Source: Ruminococcus sp. UBA4321 (GTDB lineage Bacteria; Bacillota; Clostridia; Oscillospirales; Ruminococcaceae). Taken from it: DNA of 7,155 bases. Every line of letters starts with the position of its first letter. The stretch's first letter is position 1. The stretch spans positions 1-7,155 of the forward strand of contig DGUB01000143.1 in NCBI GenBank assembly GCA_002393815.1, written 5' to 3'. This document shows positions 1 through 5,047 of the stretch, one piece after another. The notes under the pieces were generated by a model. The model made no database searches, was not told the origin of the DNA, and was given only the letters and a program-made list of their open reading frames with translations. The translations under genes were made by a program, and so were the position numbers.

Positions 1-625
1 GCAGGTCAATTGCAGAATAGAATCTGCTCTGCGGAATTTTATTGATTTTGGCGAATCTGTTCAGCATCTCTTTGGATTTGTAAGATTCCAGAGCGTCCAC
101 ATAATTCCAGAGCGTCGGCGTGACGAATAAATATCTGCCCTCATAGGGGACTTCCGCTTCATCCAGAACGGTATTAGCGGCAGTAATCGCGCCGAGCAGA
201 CCGTCCGCGGTGCTGTAGGACTGGTTTGTGACTTTCGTGCCGGCTTTGGCGGCGTAGACAGCAAAACGCCAGGCATCCAGTTCGGGAACGACTTTGGTTC
301 TGATGAATTCGGAAGACAGCAGACCGAAGGAAACGCCTGCGGTTTCTTCGTTGTCCATCGCATCGACATTGAACTTTCTGCCGCGGTCATAATTGAACGT
401 TTTGGCTTCCCAGGTAAGATTTTCACTGCCGCCAGTGTAACCGTCGCTTCTGGAATAGTCGCCCAGACCGTCAAGCGTCATTTTCGGGAACAGAATGGAA
501 TGTGCATCACTGCCCTGACGGATTCTGCCGGAAGCGGCTTCGAGGTCAGCAGTGAAGGTACTCTGCTTGTAGACTTCATCGAGCAGAGCGATGTATTTAC
601 TGATAAGAGCGATAGAATTAGCCAT
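1..625 (-). CDS. Major capsid protein, N-terminal 208 residues (3' end outside window)
   Basis: This is probably the main shell protein of the phage head. It starts at an ATG (625-623) as MANSIALISKYIALLDEVYK and stays open to the left edge, so the C-terminus is missing. The text has the look of clostridial phage coat proteins: an N-terminal 'lls kyi.lldevyk' stretch, a region reading IRQGSDAHSILFPKMTLDGL, the segment DRGRKFNVDAMDNEETAG around residues 90-107, and FIRTKVVPELDAWRFAVYAAKAG after it. I know this pattern from HK97-fold capsid proteins, but the assignment is by recognition, not by search. A strong SD (AAGGAGG, 634-640) lies 8 bases upstream and overlaps the TAA of the scaffold gene, so the two are probably translationally coupled; scaffold followed by capsid is the standard order. 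Coding is uninterrupted and contains no TAG codon. Confidence 0.88.
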   Translation of the reverse strand, partial: MANSIALISKYIALLDEVYKQSTFTADLEAASGRIRQGSDAHSILFPKMTLDGLGDYSRSDGYTGGSENLTWEAKTFNYDRGRKFNVDAMDNEETAGVSFGLLSSEFIRTKVVPELDAWRFAVYAAKAGTKVTNQSYSTADGLLGAITAANTVLDEAEVPYEGRYLFVTPTLWNYVDALESYKSKEMLNRFAKINKIPQSRFYSAIDL

Positions 626-638
626 AGAAAAATCCTCC

Positions 639-1160
639 TTATTTCAGCCCCATGATTCTGCGGATAGCGTCATCATCGGGAGTTTTGACGGTATTGCCGG
701 GTGTACTGGCGGCAAATTCAGGTTTCGGCTTATTGTCAGCGAAGGCATCAGGGCAGGAAGTTTTGAGTTTCTGCACGATATCTGCGCCGCCGATGAGCGA
801 GCCGTCCTTGTCGAATTTGAGTTCAGCAGTTTTCAGCAGACCTTTCAGATGAGCGGCATAGATATCATTTTTCATGCCCTGTTCACTGACGAACTTGTCA
901 AGCTTATCGGAATAGTCGCGTTCTTTCTGCGCCAGTTCGAGTGCTTCAGCTTTTTGTTTCCATTCGTCAGCGGATTTCTGAATACTTTCGATATCCATGT
1001 CCTTGAATCCCTGAATTGTTTTGTTGGCTTCGTCAAGCTGAGTTTTTAGGGCATTATAGTCTGCTTCGGAATAAGTTTTCTCTGCCTGCTCTGCATGCCG
1101 TCCGGCAGGAATTTCCGGCTTGGTTTCAGTGATTTCGGTTTCTTTGATTTCTTCTGCCAT
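639..1160 (-). CDS. Phage scaffolding protein (GP20/DUF4355-like), 173 aa
   Basis: The product probably acts as an internal scaffold that guides capsid assembly and then leaves or is degraded. It is highly charged and almost all helical. Residues 1-28 are acidic and disordered-looking, about 29-90 form a Glu/Lys/Gln-rich coiled coil (SEADYNALKTQLDEANK onward), and the C-terminus ends PDDDAIRRIMGLK. A short helix of the type 'D-x-A-I-R-x-x-M-G-L' at the end is typical of scaffolds of this group and is where the coat protein is usually contacted. Length (173 aa) and position immediately upstream of the capsid gene fit. Start ATG (1160-1158) is preceded by AAAAGGAGA. The TAA stop is merged with the SD of the capsid gene. 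The upstream gap of 77 bases holds a terminator-like hairpin. Confidence 0.85.
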   Translation of the reverse strand: MAEEIKETEITETKPEIPAGRHAEQAEKTYSEADYNALKTQLDEANKTIQGFKDMDIESIQKSADEWKQKAEALELAQKERDYSDKLDKFVSEQGMKNDIYAAHLKGLLKTAELKFDKDGSLIGGADIVQKLKTSCPDAFADNKPKPEFAASTPGNTVKTPDDDAIRRIMGLK

Positions 1161-1187
1161 GGCAAAAATCTCCTTTTCTGAAAAATG

Positions 1188-1204
1188 GGTATAAAAATAA
1201 GGCT
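1188..1204 (-). repeat. 17-base direct repeat, copy 1
   Basis: The minus-strand text AGCCTTATTTTTATACC occurs here and again at 1593-1609 with no mismatch. In both places it is the descending arm of a hairpin plus a U-run, placed just upstream of a ribosome binding site. Exact repeats of this length between two leaders suggest copying or recombination between them. Confidence 0.75.
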
Positions 1205-1213
1205 TAAAAGCCT
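1193..1213 (-). terminator. Terminator-like leader hairpin before the scaffold gene
   Basis: Read on the minus strand, AGGCT (1213-1209), loop TTTA, AGCCT (1204-1200), then TATTTTT. The stem is short (5 bp, 6 if the loop is squeezed), so it is at best a weak intrinsic terminator or an RNA end-stabilising hairpin. It lies between the stop of the 112-residue gene and the SD of the scaffold gene. Its 3' half and U-run are identical to the hairpin before the 112-residue gene. Confidence 0.4.
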
Positions 1214-1237
1214 GTTTTAACGGTGTAAAAATGTCGT

Positions 1238-1576
1238 TTAACCGGTGCAGAAATTTCCTGTAAAGACAAACAGATTCCTGTCATCTGTCCGGTAAATATT
1301 TGCTGCGCCGCGCTTTTCGAGTTCTCTGACAAGTTCCTCGGTCGAGAAGTCTTCCAGAATTTCTTCTTTTGCGATGGGTTCGGGAATTTCTTCGCCGAAC
1401 GTGCTGCTGAGTTTTTCGGATTTCTGTACAGCTTCATTCAGAATGCTGTCAATTTTCTTTGCCCTGCACTCCAGTTCTTCGAGTCCGGCGGCAGCGTTTG
1501 CAATATCCACATCCACTGTGAAAGTAATCGGATGTTTCAGATATTCTTCCATTTCCTTTTTCAGCTTGTAAGGCAT
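1238..1576 (-). CDS. Small two-module phage protein of unknown function, 112 aa
   Basis: I do not recognise a function. Residues about 15-55 contain a short beta strand followed by a helix (ITFTVDVD, then a Glu/Lys-rich coil through SILNEAVQKSEKL); residues 77-89 read FSTEELVRELEKR and lead into a probable beta hairpin (NIYRTDDRNLFVFTG). Both modules are familiar from small proteins in Bacillota phages and both recur in neighbours: the first in the 108-residue protein at 2422-2748, the second in the tail of the interrupted gene at 1745-2092. It probably works by protein-protein contact, possibly as a minor head or assembly factor, but this is inference. Start ATG (1576-1574) has SD GAAAGGAG 7 bases upstream. 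The protein ends abruptly after the hairpin (FCTG), shorter than I would expect for the module. Stop is TAA. Confidence 0.7.
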   Translation of the reverse strand: MPYKLKKEMEEYLKHPITFTVDVDIANAAAGLEELECRAKKIDSILNEAVQKSEKLSSTFGEEIPEPIAKEEILEDFSTEELVRELEKRGAANIYRTDDRNLFVFTGNFCTG

Positions 1577-1592
1577 GGTGTTTCTCCTTTCA

Positions 1593-1609
1593 GGTATAAA
1601 AATAAGGCT
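1593..1609 (-). repeat. 17-base direct repeat, copy 2
   Basis: Identical on the minus strand to 1188-1204 (AGCCTTATTTTTATACC). The match continues loosely into the leader of the gene at 2092, where ATACCCGAAAGGAG corresponds to ATACCTGAAAGGAG here. Confidence 0.75.
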
Positions 1610-1619
1610 GTTCAGCCCT
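1598..1619 (-). terminator. Terminator-like leader hairpin before the 112-aa gene
   Basis: On the minus strand AGGGCT (1619-1614), loop GAAC, AGCCTT (1609-1604), with one G-U pair, then ATTTTTAT. The 6-bp stem contains the TGA stop of the 40-residue gene. The SD of the next gene follows directly after ATACCT. It could trim or stabilise transcripts or terminate a fraction of them; the stem is too short to predict efficient termination. Confidence 0.42.
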
Positions 1620-1734
1620 GCTTGCGATATTTCTTGTTTCTGCCGTAATGTTTCCGGCTGAGAATCTGCCGTACATACAGCAGGAAATTCGTTTCATTCA
1701 CATTGATATCCCTAAAATATCCGTACAGTTCCAT
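1612..1734 (-). CDS. Small basic protein, 40 aa, unknown
   Basis: This frame is short and easily missed. It runs from ATG (1734-1732) to TGA (1614-1612) and encodes MELYGYFRDINVNETNFLLY followed by a strongly basic tail (SRKHYGRNKKYRKQG). The coding case rests on position and start signal: GAGGTGA lies 4-5 bases before the ATG and overlaps the TGA of the preceding frame (1747-1745), the usual sign of coupled translation. The N-terminal half is aromatic and hydrophobic, the last 15 residues carry about eight Lys/Arg, so nucleic-acid or membrane-surface contact is conceivable. I do not recognise a family and assign no function. Confidence 0.6.
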   Translation of the reverse strand: MELYGYFRDINVNETNFLLYVRQILSRKHYGRNKKYRKQG

Positions 1735-1744
1735 TCACTTCACC

Positions 1745-1909
1745 TCATTCCAGTGCCAGTTTTCCGTCAAATTTTCCGAAAATAATAGAATCCTCATCCG
1801 GAGAATCGCCATGGATACAGATAAGAGTTTTTCTGTCAATCAGTTCGCGGAGCAGTTCAGCAGTGCTGAAACATGCAGGCGTTACTTCTTCTCTGCAAAT
1901 TTCCCAGTC
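1745..1909 (-). pseudogene. In-frame continuation beyond TAG: C-terminal part of the Tad2/DUF2829-like gene
   Basis: After the TAG at 1912-1910 the same frame stays open for 54 more codons to TGA (1747-1745). The first residues, DWEIC, complete the family's usual 'LA-x-DWE' ending; then comes FSTAELLRELIDR (residues 75-87 of the joined protein), a match to FSTEELVRELEKR in the 112-residue protein, and a probable beta hairpin through SIIFGKFDGKLALE. I see no ATG, GTG or TTG with an SD that could start this part alone; the one nearby ATG is out of frame and stops after five codons. The TGA overlaps the SD of the 40-residue gene, as expected of a real gene end. The gene therefore looks intact until recently, or is read through the TAG. 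Without readthrough this segment is not translated. Confidence 0.7.
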
Positions 1910-2092
1910 CTATGCGAGTGATTCTATGTAATCTTCCACAGGCACGGAAAAAAATTCACGGCACATATTTCCGGAATGAATGAAGAATTTCTCACAACAA
2001 TCGTCATAGAAAAGAAATGTCGCTGCATCATAGTTTTTTCTTTTCGCTCTTTCTCCGTGCGCTACCGCTTCAAGTACTTCTATGAATTTCAT
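1910..2092 (-). CDS. Tad2/DUF2829-like protein, 60 aa up to an in-frame TAG
   Basis: The frame begins MKFIEVLEAVAHGERAKRKN, matching the start of the phage DUF2829 group ('M-x-F-x-E-A-L-E-x-x-x-x-G-x-x-x-x-R'). Members include Tad2, which sequesters the signal molecule of the Thoeris defence system. The family typically ends near 'LADDWE'. Here the text reads YIESLA, then TAG, then DWE, so the stop cuts the motif itself. The usual 'RKGW' tryptophan is replaced (KRKNYDAATF), so ligand binding like Tad2 is uncertain. I chose ATG 2092 over the ATG two codons earlier (2098) because AAAGGAG then has an 8-base spacer instead of 2. As translated it is a 60-residue protein; joined with the continuation it would be 115. 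Call it Tad2-like at moderate confidence only; the function is inferred. Confidence 0.55.
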   Translation of the reverse strand: MKFIEVLEAVAHGERAKRKNYDAATFLFYDDCCEKFFIHSGNMCREFFSVPVEDYIESLA

Positions 2093-2115
2093 ATGCATCG
2101 CTCCTTTCGGGTATC

Positions 2116-2140
2116 AGAAAACCGCCCGGCAGGGCGGCTT
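2116..2140 (-). terminator. Intrinsic terminator-like hairpin, minus strand
   Basis: On the minus strand AAGCCGCCC, loop TGCC, GGGCGGTTT, then TTCT. The stem is 9 bp (six G-C pairs in a row, one G-U, two A-T), with a short U-run starting in the stem. It is the strongest minus-strand terminator candidate in the window. It stands in the leader of the Tad2-like gene, just upstream of its SD (GAAAGGAG), and between that gene and the plus-strand promoter. It may limit minus-strand transcription from the MuF side into the scaffold/capsid side, or act as a 5' stabilising hairpin. Confidence 0.6.
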
Positions 2141-2149
2141 ATAGTTTAT

Positions 2150-2178
2150 TTGACTTTTTCATTTCCTTCTGTTATAAT
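2150..2178 (+). promoter_or_regulatory. Strong sigma-A promoter for the zinc-ribbon gene
   Basis: TTGACT (2150-2155) and TATAAT (2173-2178) are separated by exactly 17 bases, with an extended -10 TG at 2170-2171. The expected start of transcription is near 2185, so the leader is only about 17 bases and consists mostly of the SD. This is the only convincing promoter I see in the window and it points against the structural operon. No clear operator repeat overlaps it, so expression in the lysogen may be constitutive. Confidence 0.85.
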
Positions 2179-2201
2179 AATAGCGGAAGGGGGTGATAAT
2201 T

Positions 2202-2435
2202 ATGGGAAAGTCTAAGTTTCCGTCCGGCAGTTTCAAACTCAATTCAGAAAGCCTTGACAGCAAGCTGCAAAAAGCTGCCCGGAAAAGAACCGCATCCGTT
2301 TTGCATGAAGCGGCATTGCAGAATACGGTGAGAAAAACGTGTCCGTTCTGCAATAACGAGATAATTTTTTATGTCGGAAGTCAGTCTGCAACTTGCCAAA
2401 ACTGCGGAAAATCATTCCAGATTAATCACAAGTAA
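2202..2435 (+). CDS. Zinc-ribbon small protein on the opposite strand (moron candidate), 77 aa
   Basis: The only well-supported plus-strand gene. The C-terminal half is a four-cysteine zinc ribbon: C47-P-F-C50 and C65-Q-N-C68, with a short beta-strand stretch (EIIFYVG) between the pairs. The N-terminal half is a basic amphipathic helix (about residues 17-45, rich in Lys, Arg and Ala). A basic helix plus zinc ribbon suggests nucleic-acid or protein binding, perhaps regulatory; I do not recognise a characterised family. ATG 2202 is chosen over the in-frame GTG at 2193 because that GTG is part of the SD (AAGGGGGTGA). It has its own promoter (2150-2178) and terminator (2447-2499), so it is a self-contained transcription unit inserted into a head operon running the other way. 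Its last 14 bases overlap the 3' end of the convergent 108-residue gene. Confidence 0.82.
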   Translation: MGKSKFPSGSFKLNSESLDSKLQKAARKRTASVLHEAALQNTVRKTCPFCNNEIIFYVGSQSATCQNCGKSFQINHK

Positions 2436-2748
2436 CCCGAACATCGTCAGCTGTTTTCCTGCATTGTTCCAGAGCGGAAAGCAGCTGATTAATTTTTTTC
2501 TCTATAGAATTCAGCTTTTCGGCTGCTTCTGTTTCGTCAAGACTTACAGTCAGTTTTACATAATCTTCTTCCGGGATTTCCGGTGCATGTTCCAGCACTT
2601 CCACATCACCGACATCAAATTCAATTTCCATCGTCATCACTTTGTCATACGACATATTATTTATGCGGTATCCGAGTACATTGCTGATTTTGGTGCCATT
2701 CACATAAATGCCGTCTTTCTTCGTAATCTGTACGAGATTTCCATTCAT
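2422..2748 (-). CDS. Small phage protein with beta N-terminus and coiled C-terminus, 108 aa
   Basis: Function unknown. Residues 1-60 look beta-rich (QITKKDGIYVNGTKISNVLG, then YDKVMTMEIEFDVGDVEVLE). Residues 63-95 consist of a strand (VKLTVSLD) leading into a long helix (AAEKLNSIEKKINQLLSALE). This second half has the same plan as the N-terminal module of the 112-residue protein. I chose ATG 2748 rather than the ATG at 2757 because AAAGGA ends immediately before the latter, giving no spacer, whereas it leaves about 8 bases for the former. The gene follows the 79-residue gene by 47 bases, which hold a pair of competing hairpins. Its 3' end is antisense to the plus-strand gene, whose terminator is embedded in its codons. 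It may be a small head or connector-associated factor, but nothing in the sequence decides this. Confidence 0.7.
   Translation of the reverse strand: MNGNLVQITKKDGIYVNGTKISNVLGYRINNMSYDKVMTMEIEFDVGDVEVLEHAPEIPEEDYVKLTVSLDETEAAEKLNSIEKKINQLLSALEQCRKTADDVRVTCD
2447..2499 (+). terminator. Intrinsic terminator of the zinc-ribbon gene, inside the convergent gene
   Basis: TCAGCTGTTTTCC (2447-2459) pairs with GGAAAGCAGCTGA (2476-2488) over 13 bp with a single T-G wobble; the loop is 16 bases and TTAATTTTTTT follows, with seven T's at 2493-2499. The run of T's is on the plus strand only, so it ends transcription of the plus-strand gene starting 12 bases after its stop codon. The whole structure lies within the coding sequence of the minus-strand gene 2422-2748. 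Confidence 0.75.
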
Positions 2749-2765
2749 AATAATCATCCTTTCTT

Positions 2766-2797
2766 CCCGTCTTTCTCCCGGACGGGAGTTTTATTTC
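2766..2797. promoter_or_regulatory. Alternative hairpins in the leader of the 108-aa gene
   Basis: CTCCC (2775-2779), loop GGAC, GGGAG (2784-2788) form a 5-bp stem, followed on the plus strand by TTTTATTTC, a weak terminator-like arrangement for plus-strand reading. A second stem, CCCGTC (2766-2771) with GACGGG (2781-2786), shares bases with the first, so only one can form. On the minus-strand transcript this sits just before the SD of the 108-residue gene. It may be a simple translation control or just a stabilising stem. Confidence 0.35.
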
Positions 2798-3035
2798 ACG
2801 GCATATAAAAGCGTTTTGCGTTGTGGTCAAAATAAGAGTCGTCCAGAACGACTTCTTTTCCAACAAAGTTACCTAAAGCCTGAAGTTGAAAAGAGTTACA
2901 GAAAATTTTTTTAGCTTCTATATTTTTTCCATCGACTTGTACGGATTTTCCAAGCCATTCAAGTGGAATCATATCATCCAATTCAATACATGTTGTGGAC
3001 TGCCCATTTGTTTGAGAGACAATGTGAAATGTCAT
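2796..3035 (-). CDS. 79-aa protein directly after the MuF-ART toxin: candidate immunity protein
   Basis: No family recognised with certainty. The protein starts MTFHIVSQTNGQSTTCIELD, has acidic patches (ELDD, VLDDSYFD) and a mostly beta appearance, with GNFVGKEVVLD near residues 54-64. I chose ATG 3035 because SD AAAGGAGG lies 7 bases upstream; the ATG at 3056 in the same frame would put that SD inside the coding region. The start is only 2 bases past the MuF-ART stop, so the pair is translated together. In MuF polymorphic toxins, the gene right after the toxin domain is often its immunity protein. Base content is low (36% GC by hand count), like the toxin domain and unlike the head genes, which suggests the two arrived together. 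Alternatively it is a common small phage protein with no link to the toxin. Confidence 0.72.
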   Translation of the reverse strand: MTFHIVSQTNGQSTTCIELDDMIPLEWLGKSVQVDGKNIEAKKIFCNSFQLQALGNFVGKEVVLDDSYFDHNAKRFYMP

Positions 3036-3037
3036 GC

Positions 3038-5047
3038 TTATTCCTCCTTTACCCATAAAATCGCAACAGAATATTTTTTAAACTCCTCACCATGATTTAA
3101 AAAATTCTTAACATTATGCTCTTTTGCCGCAGCATCTGCGCTTTGCTTAATTGATTCCGAAATATAGTCATACTTATTGACGATTTCTTTTCTGGTGACT
3201 TTCCAGCTTGTAGTACTTGGTGCAAGCACTTCTGATTCGTCGGTTCCGTATTTTGAAATATGCCGTACACCGACAGCAGATTTGTTGTTTTCACAGACAA
3301 GCACAACAGAATTGCAGTTCCAATAAGTGACAGCAGCATAATTTTCGGCAATATCCGGCTTGTCAGACCATGACGAAACGGATTTCTGCGGAATGGATTG
3401 CCCTGTTTCAAGTTCCGAAAACTGTCTGAATTCTTCGGCAGTTTTGAAAGAAAGCCCCCGGCGGATTTCACCATTATAAGCTCCCATCCTGGAAAGTCCT
3501 TCGTTAATAATGGCTTCTTTGTCTTTCTGCTGACCGGCGGTAAAAGATTTATAATCACCGCCGAGCCATTCGAGCAGAGCATCCTGAAATTCTTGTGCTT
3601 TCTGCTGAGTATATCCTGTTTCAGCAATGATACTTTGCAAAGCTTTCTGATTAAATGACGGCAGGTCTTTTTCCCGAATCACACCATGATACGGAACTGG
3701 AAGTTGATTTCTTTTCTGTCCGAAATTTTTCCCTGCTGTTTTTATTGTACCACTTCCGGACAGATTTGTCAAGGAATTTGCGGCAGAACCGGAAGGGCTT
3801 GAGGGTTTTGGAGAATTAGGGACAGCAGGCGCAGACGGAGCGGCAGGAGGCGGATTTTGAGCTTTTTTATTCGCCCAGACCGCCTTTTGAGAAATACTTC
3901 TGCCGAAGCCGTCAACCCATGTACGGGAAGAATCATTGAGGAAGCCTGTCTGATTGAGGAAGTCCCGGAGTTTCTGTTCGGCTTTTTTGAGCTGAACGGA
4001 TTTTTGCTGAAATTCTTCATCAGCGGCGAGGACATCAGCATCAGAGAGGGCATGACGCTGCATTGCCTGAGCGGCAATGACCTGCCGTTTCTTTTCTCGG
4101 ATTTTCCGTTCATAGTAACGCTGCATCTGTGTGACTTCATAATCGTGATAGTCTTTGCCGTCAATCTGAATGACATGGTCTCTGAGTTCTTTCAGACGTT
4201 CATCAGAATAGGCACGTTCGCTGAACCCTTCAAAGAACGGATGCCAGTCATGGCGGCAGTTCACACCGCCGAAGCCGTCAACTGTGCCGTAGCCGATATC
4301 ATCAGGAGTGAGGTAGCCGCGTCTTCCGGAGAGGGAGACAATTTGTCCCTGCCATTCGGCATGAGAGGGACGCGCTCCGGCGTGAGCAGTGACTTCCATC
4401 AGGTCGCATTCCATATCCTTCGCGTTCTGGAAGGAAAGCTGACGGACGGTCTGACCGACACCGGTGAGAACGGCACGGCGGACAGCGACATCAAGCTTGT
4501 CGATATGTCCGGAAGGGTAACGGACGACAGAGCCGCTTCCGGCGGCACTCTGAACGGCGCGGCGGATGGCGGTCTGATAGTCCATCATTCCGGACGAAGT
4601 CTGCATATAGGCGAGATTGCAGGCTTGAATGAATGCCTGCTGTGAAGTGTTTGCAGTTGTCAGCGTGAGATTTTTGAGACTGCCGGAACATTTCTGATAG
4701 CCGGCATTGAGCATTTGCAGAGCAGAGCCGCTCAGGTTCCGGGGAACGACAAGCCCGGCTTGTCTGTAGTAGAAGTTATCATTCCGGACGGACTGCACAC
4801 CGGCATCACGGAACAGATGACGGATTTCGCGGTCGGTTTTTCCGGTGCGCTGTGCGATTTCGATAAGAATATCATCATAGAGCATTCCGGCTTCCTGGAG
4901 CATTCTTGCCTGCCATGCGGAAGCATCGGAGACATAGCCCATTCTGACAATACGCCTTGTCATATCCTGAATGATGCTGTCTTCCAGACCGGCATAAAGT
5001 CCGGCGATTTCGTCGCACAGCCGGTTATACTGTAAGGGAGTCAGCAT
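3038..5047 (-). CDS. Minor capsid/MuF-type head protein with C-terminal ADP-ribosyltransferase domain, 669 aa
   Basis: The N-terminal part is an A118/SPP1-type minor head protein (Phage_min_cap2/MuF-like) that sits at the portal and may enter the cell with the DNA. Its signature is clear: HAGARPSHAEWQGQ at 222-235 and GVNCRHDWHPFF at 261-272. A Lys/Gln-rich helix follows (about 300-370), then a Pro/Ser/Ala-rich linker (about 397-429). The end (about 450-640) looks like an R-S-E ADP-ribosyltransferase: R530 in IRRGLSF, SSWS at 558-561 as the STS-like element, and E604-S-E606 in ESEVLAPSTTSWKV, the usual E-x-E strand. All three catalytic positions are present, so I expect an active enzyme that uses NAD; the target is unknown. 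I chose ATG 5047 (MLTPLQYNRLC, the family's usual start, after weak SD GGTGA) over TTG 5059. GC falls from about 62% in the head part to about 39% in the ART part, a sign of domain exchange. Confidence 0.9.
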   Translation of the reverse strand: MLTPLQYNRLCDEIAGLYAGLEDSIIQDMTRRIVRMGYVSDASAWQARMLQEAGMLYDDILIEIAQRTGKTDREIRHLFRDAGVQSVRNDNFYYRQAGLVVPRNLSGSALQMLNAGYQKCSGSLKNLTLTTANTSQQAFIQACNLAYMQTSSGMMDYQTAIRRAVQSAAGSGSVVRYPSGHIDKLDVAVRRAVLTGVGQTVRQLSFQNAKDMECDLMEVTAHAGARPSHAEWQGQIVSLSGRRGYLTPDDIGYGTVDGFGGVNCRHDWHPFFEGFSERAYSDERLKELRDHVIQIDGKDYHDYEVTQMQRYYERKIREKKRQVIAAQAMQRHALSDADVLAADEEFQQKSVQLKKAEQKLRDFLNQTGFLNDSSRTWVDGFGRSISQKAVWANKKAQNPPPAAPSAPAVPNSPKPSSPSGSAANSLTNLSGSGTIKTAGKNFGQKRNQLPVPYHGVIREKDLPSFNQKALQSIIAETGYTQQKAQEFQDALLEWLGGDYKSFTAGQQKDKEAIINEGLSRMGAYNGEIRRGLSFKTAEEFRQFSELETGQSIPQKSVSSWSDKPDIAENYAAVTYWNCNSVVLVCENNKSAVGVRHISKYGTDESEVLAPSTTSWKVTRKEIVNKYDYISESIKQSADAAAKEHNVKNFLNHGEEFKKYSVAILWVKEE

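Noticed and set aside
591..1049. A 152-codon plus-strand frame opposite the scaffold and the capsid start
   Set aside because: No ribosome binding site, and the minus frame has clear scaffold features and a strong SD.
1703..1921. A 72-codon plus-strand frame opposite the continuation of the Tad2-like gene
   Set aside because: No SD or promoter; the minus frame continues a recognisable motif (DWE) and shares a module with a neighbour.
3036..3056. ATG at 3056 as start of the 79-aa gene
   Set aside because: It would place the strong SD AAAGGAGG inside the coding region and has none of its own; the ATG at 3035 is correctly spaced.
3857..4645. A 262-codon open frame on the plus strand
   Set aside because: It lies opposite the conserved minor capsid signature of the MuF gene, has no SD or promoter, and its text resembles no protein I know. 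It is a shadow of high-GC coding on the other strand.
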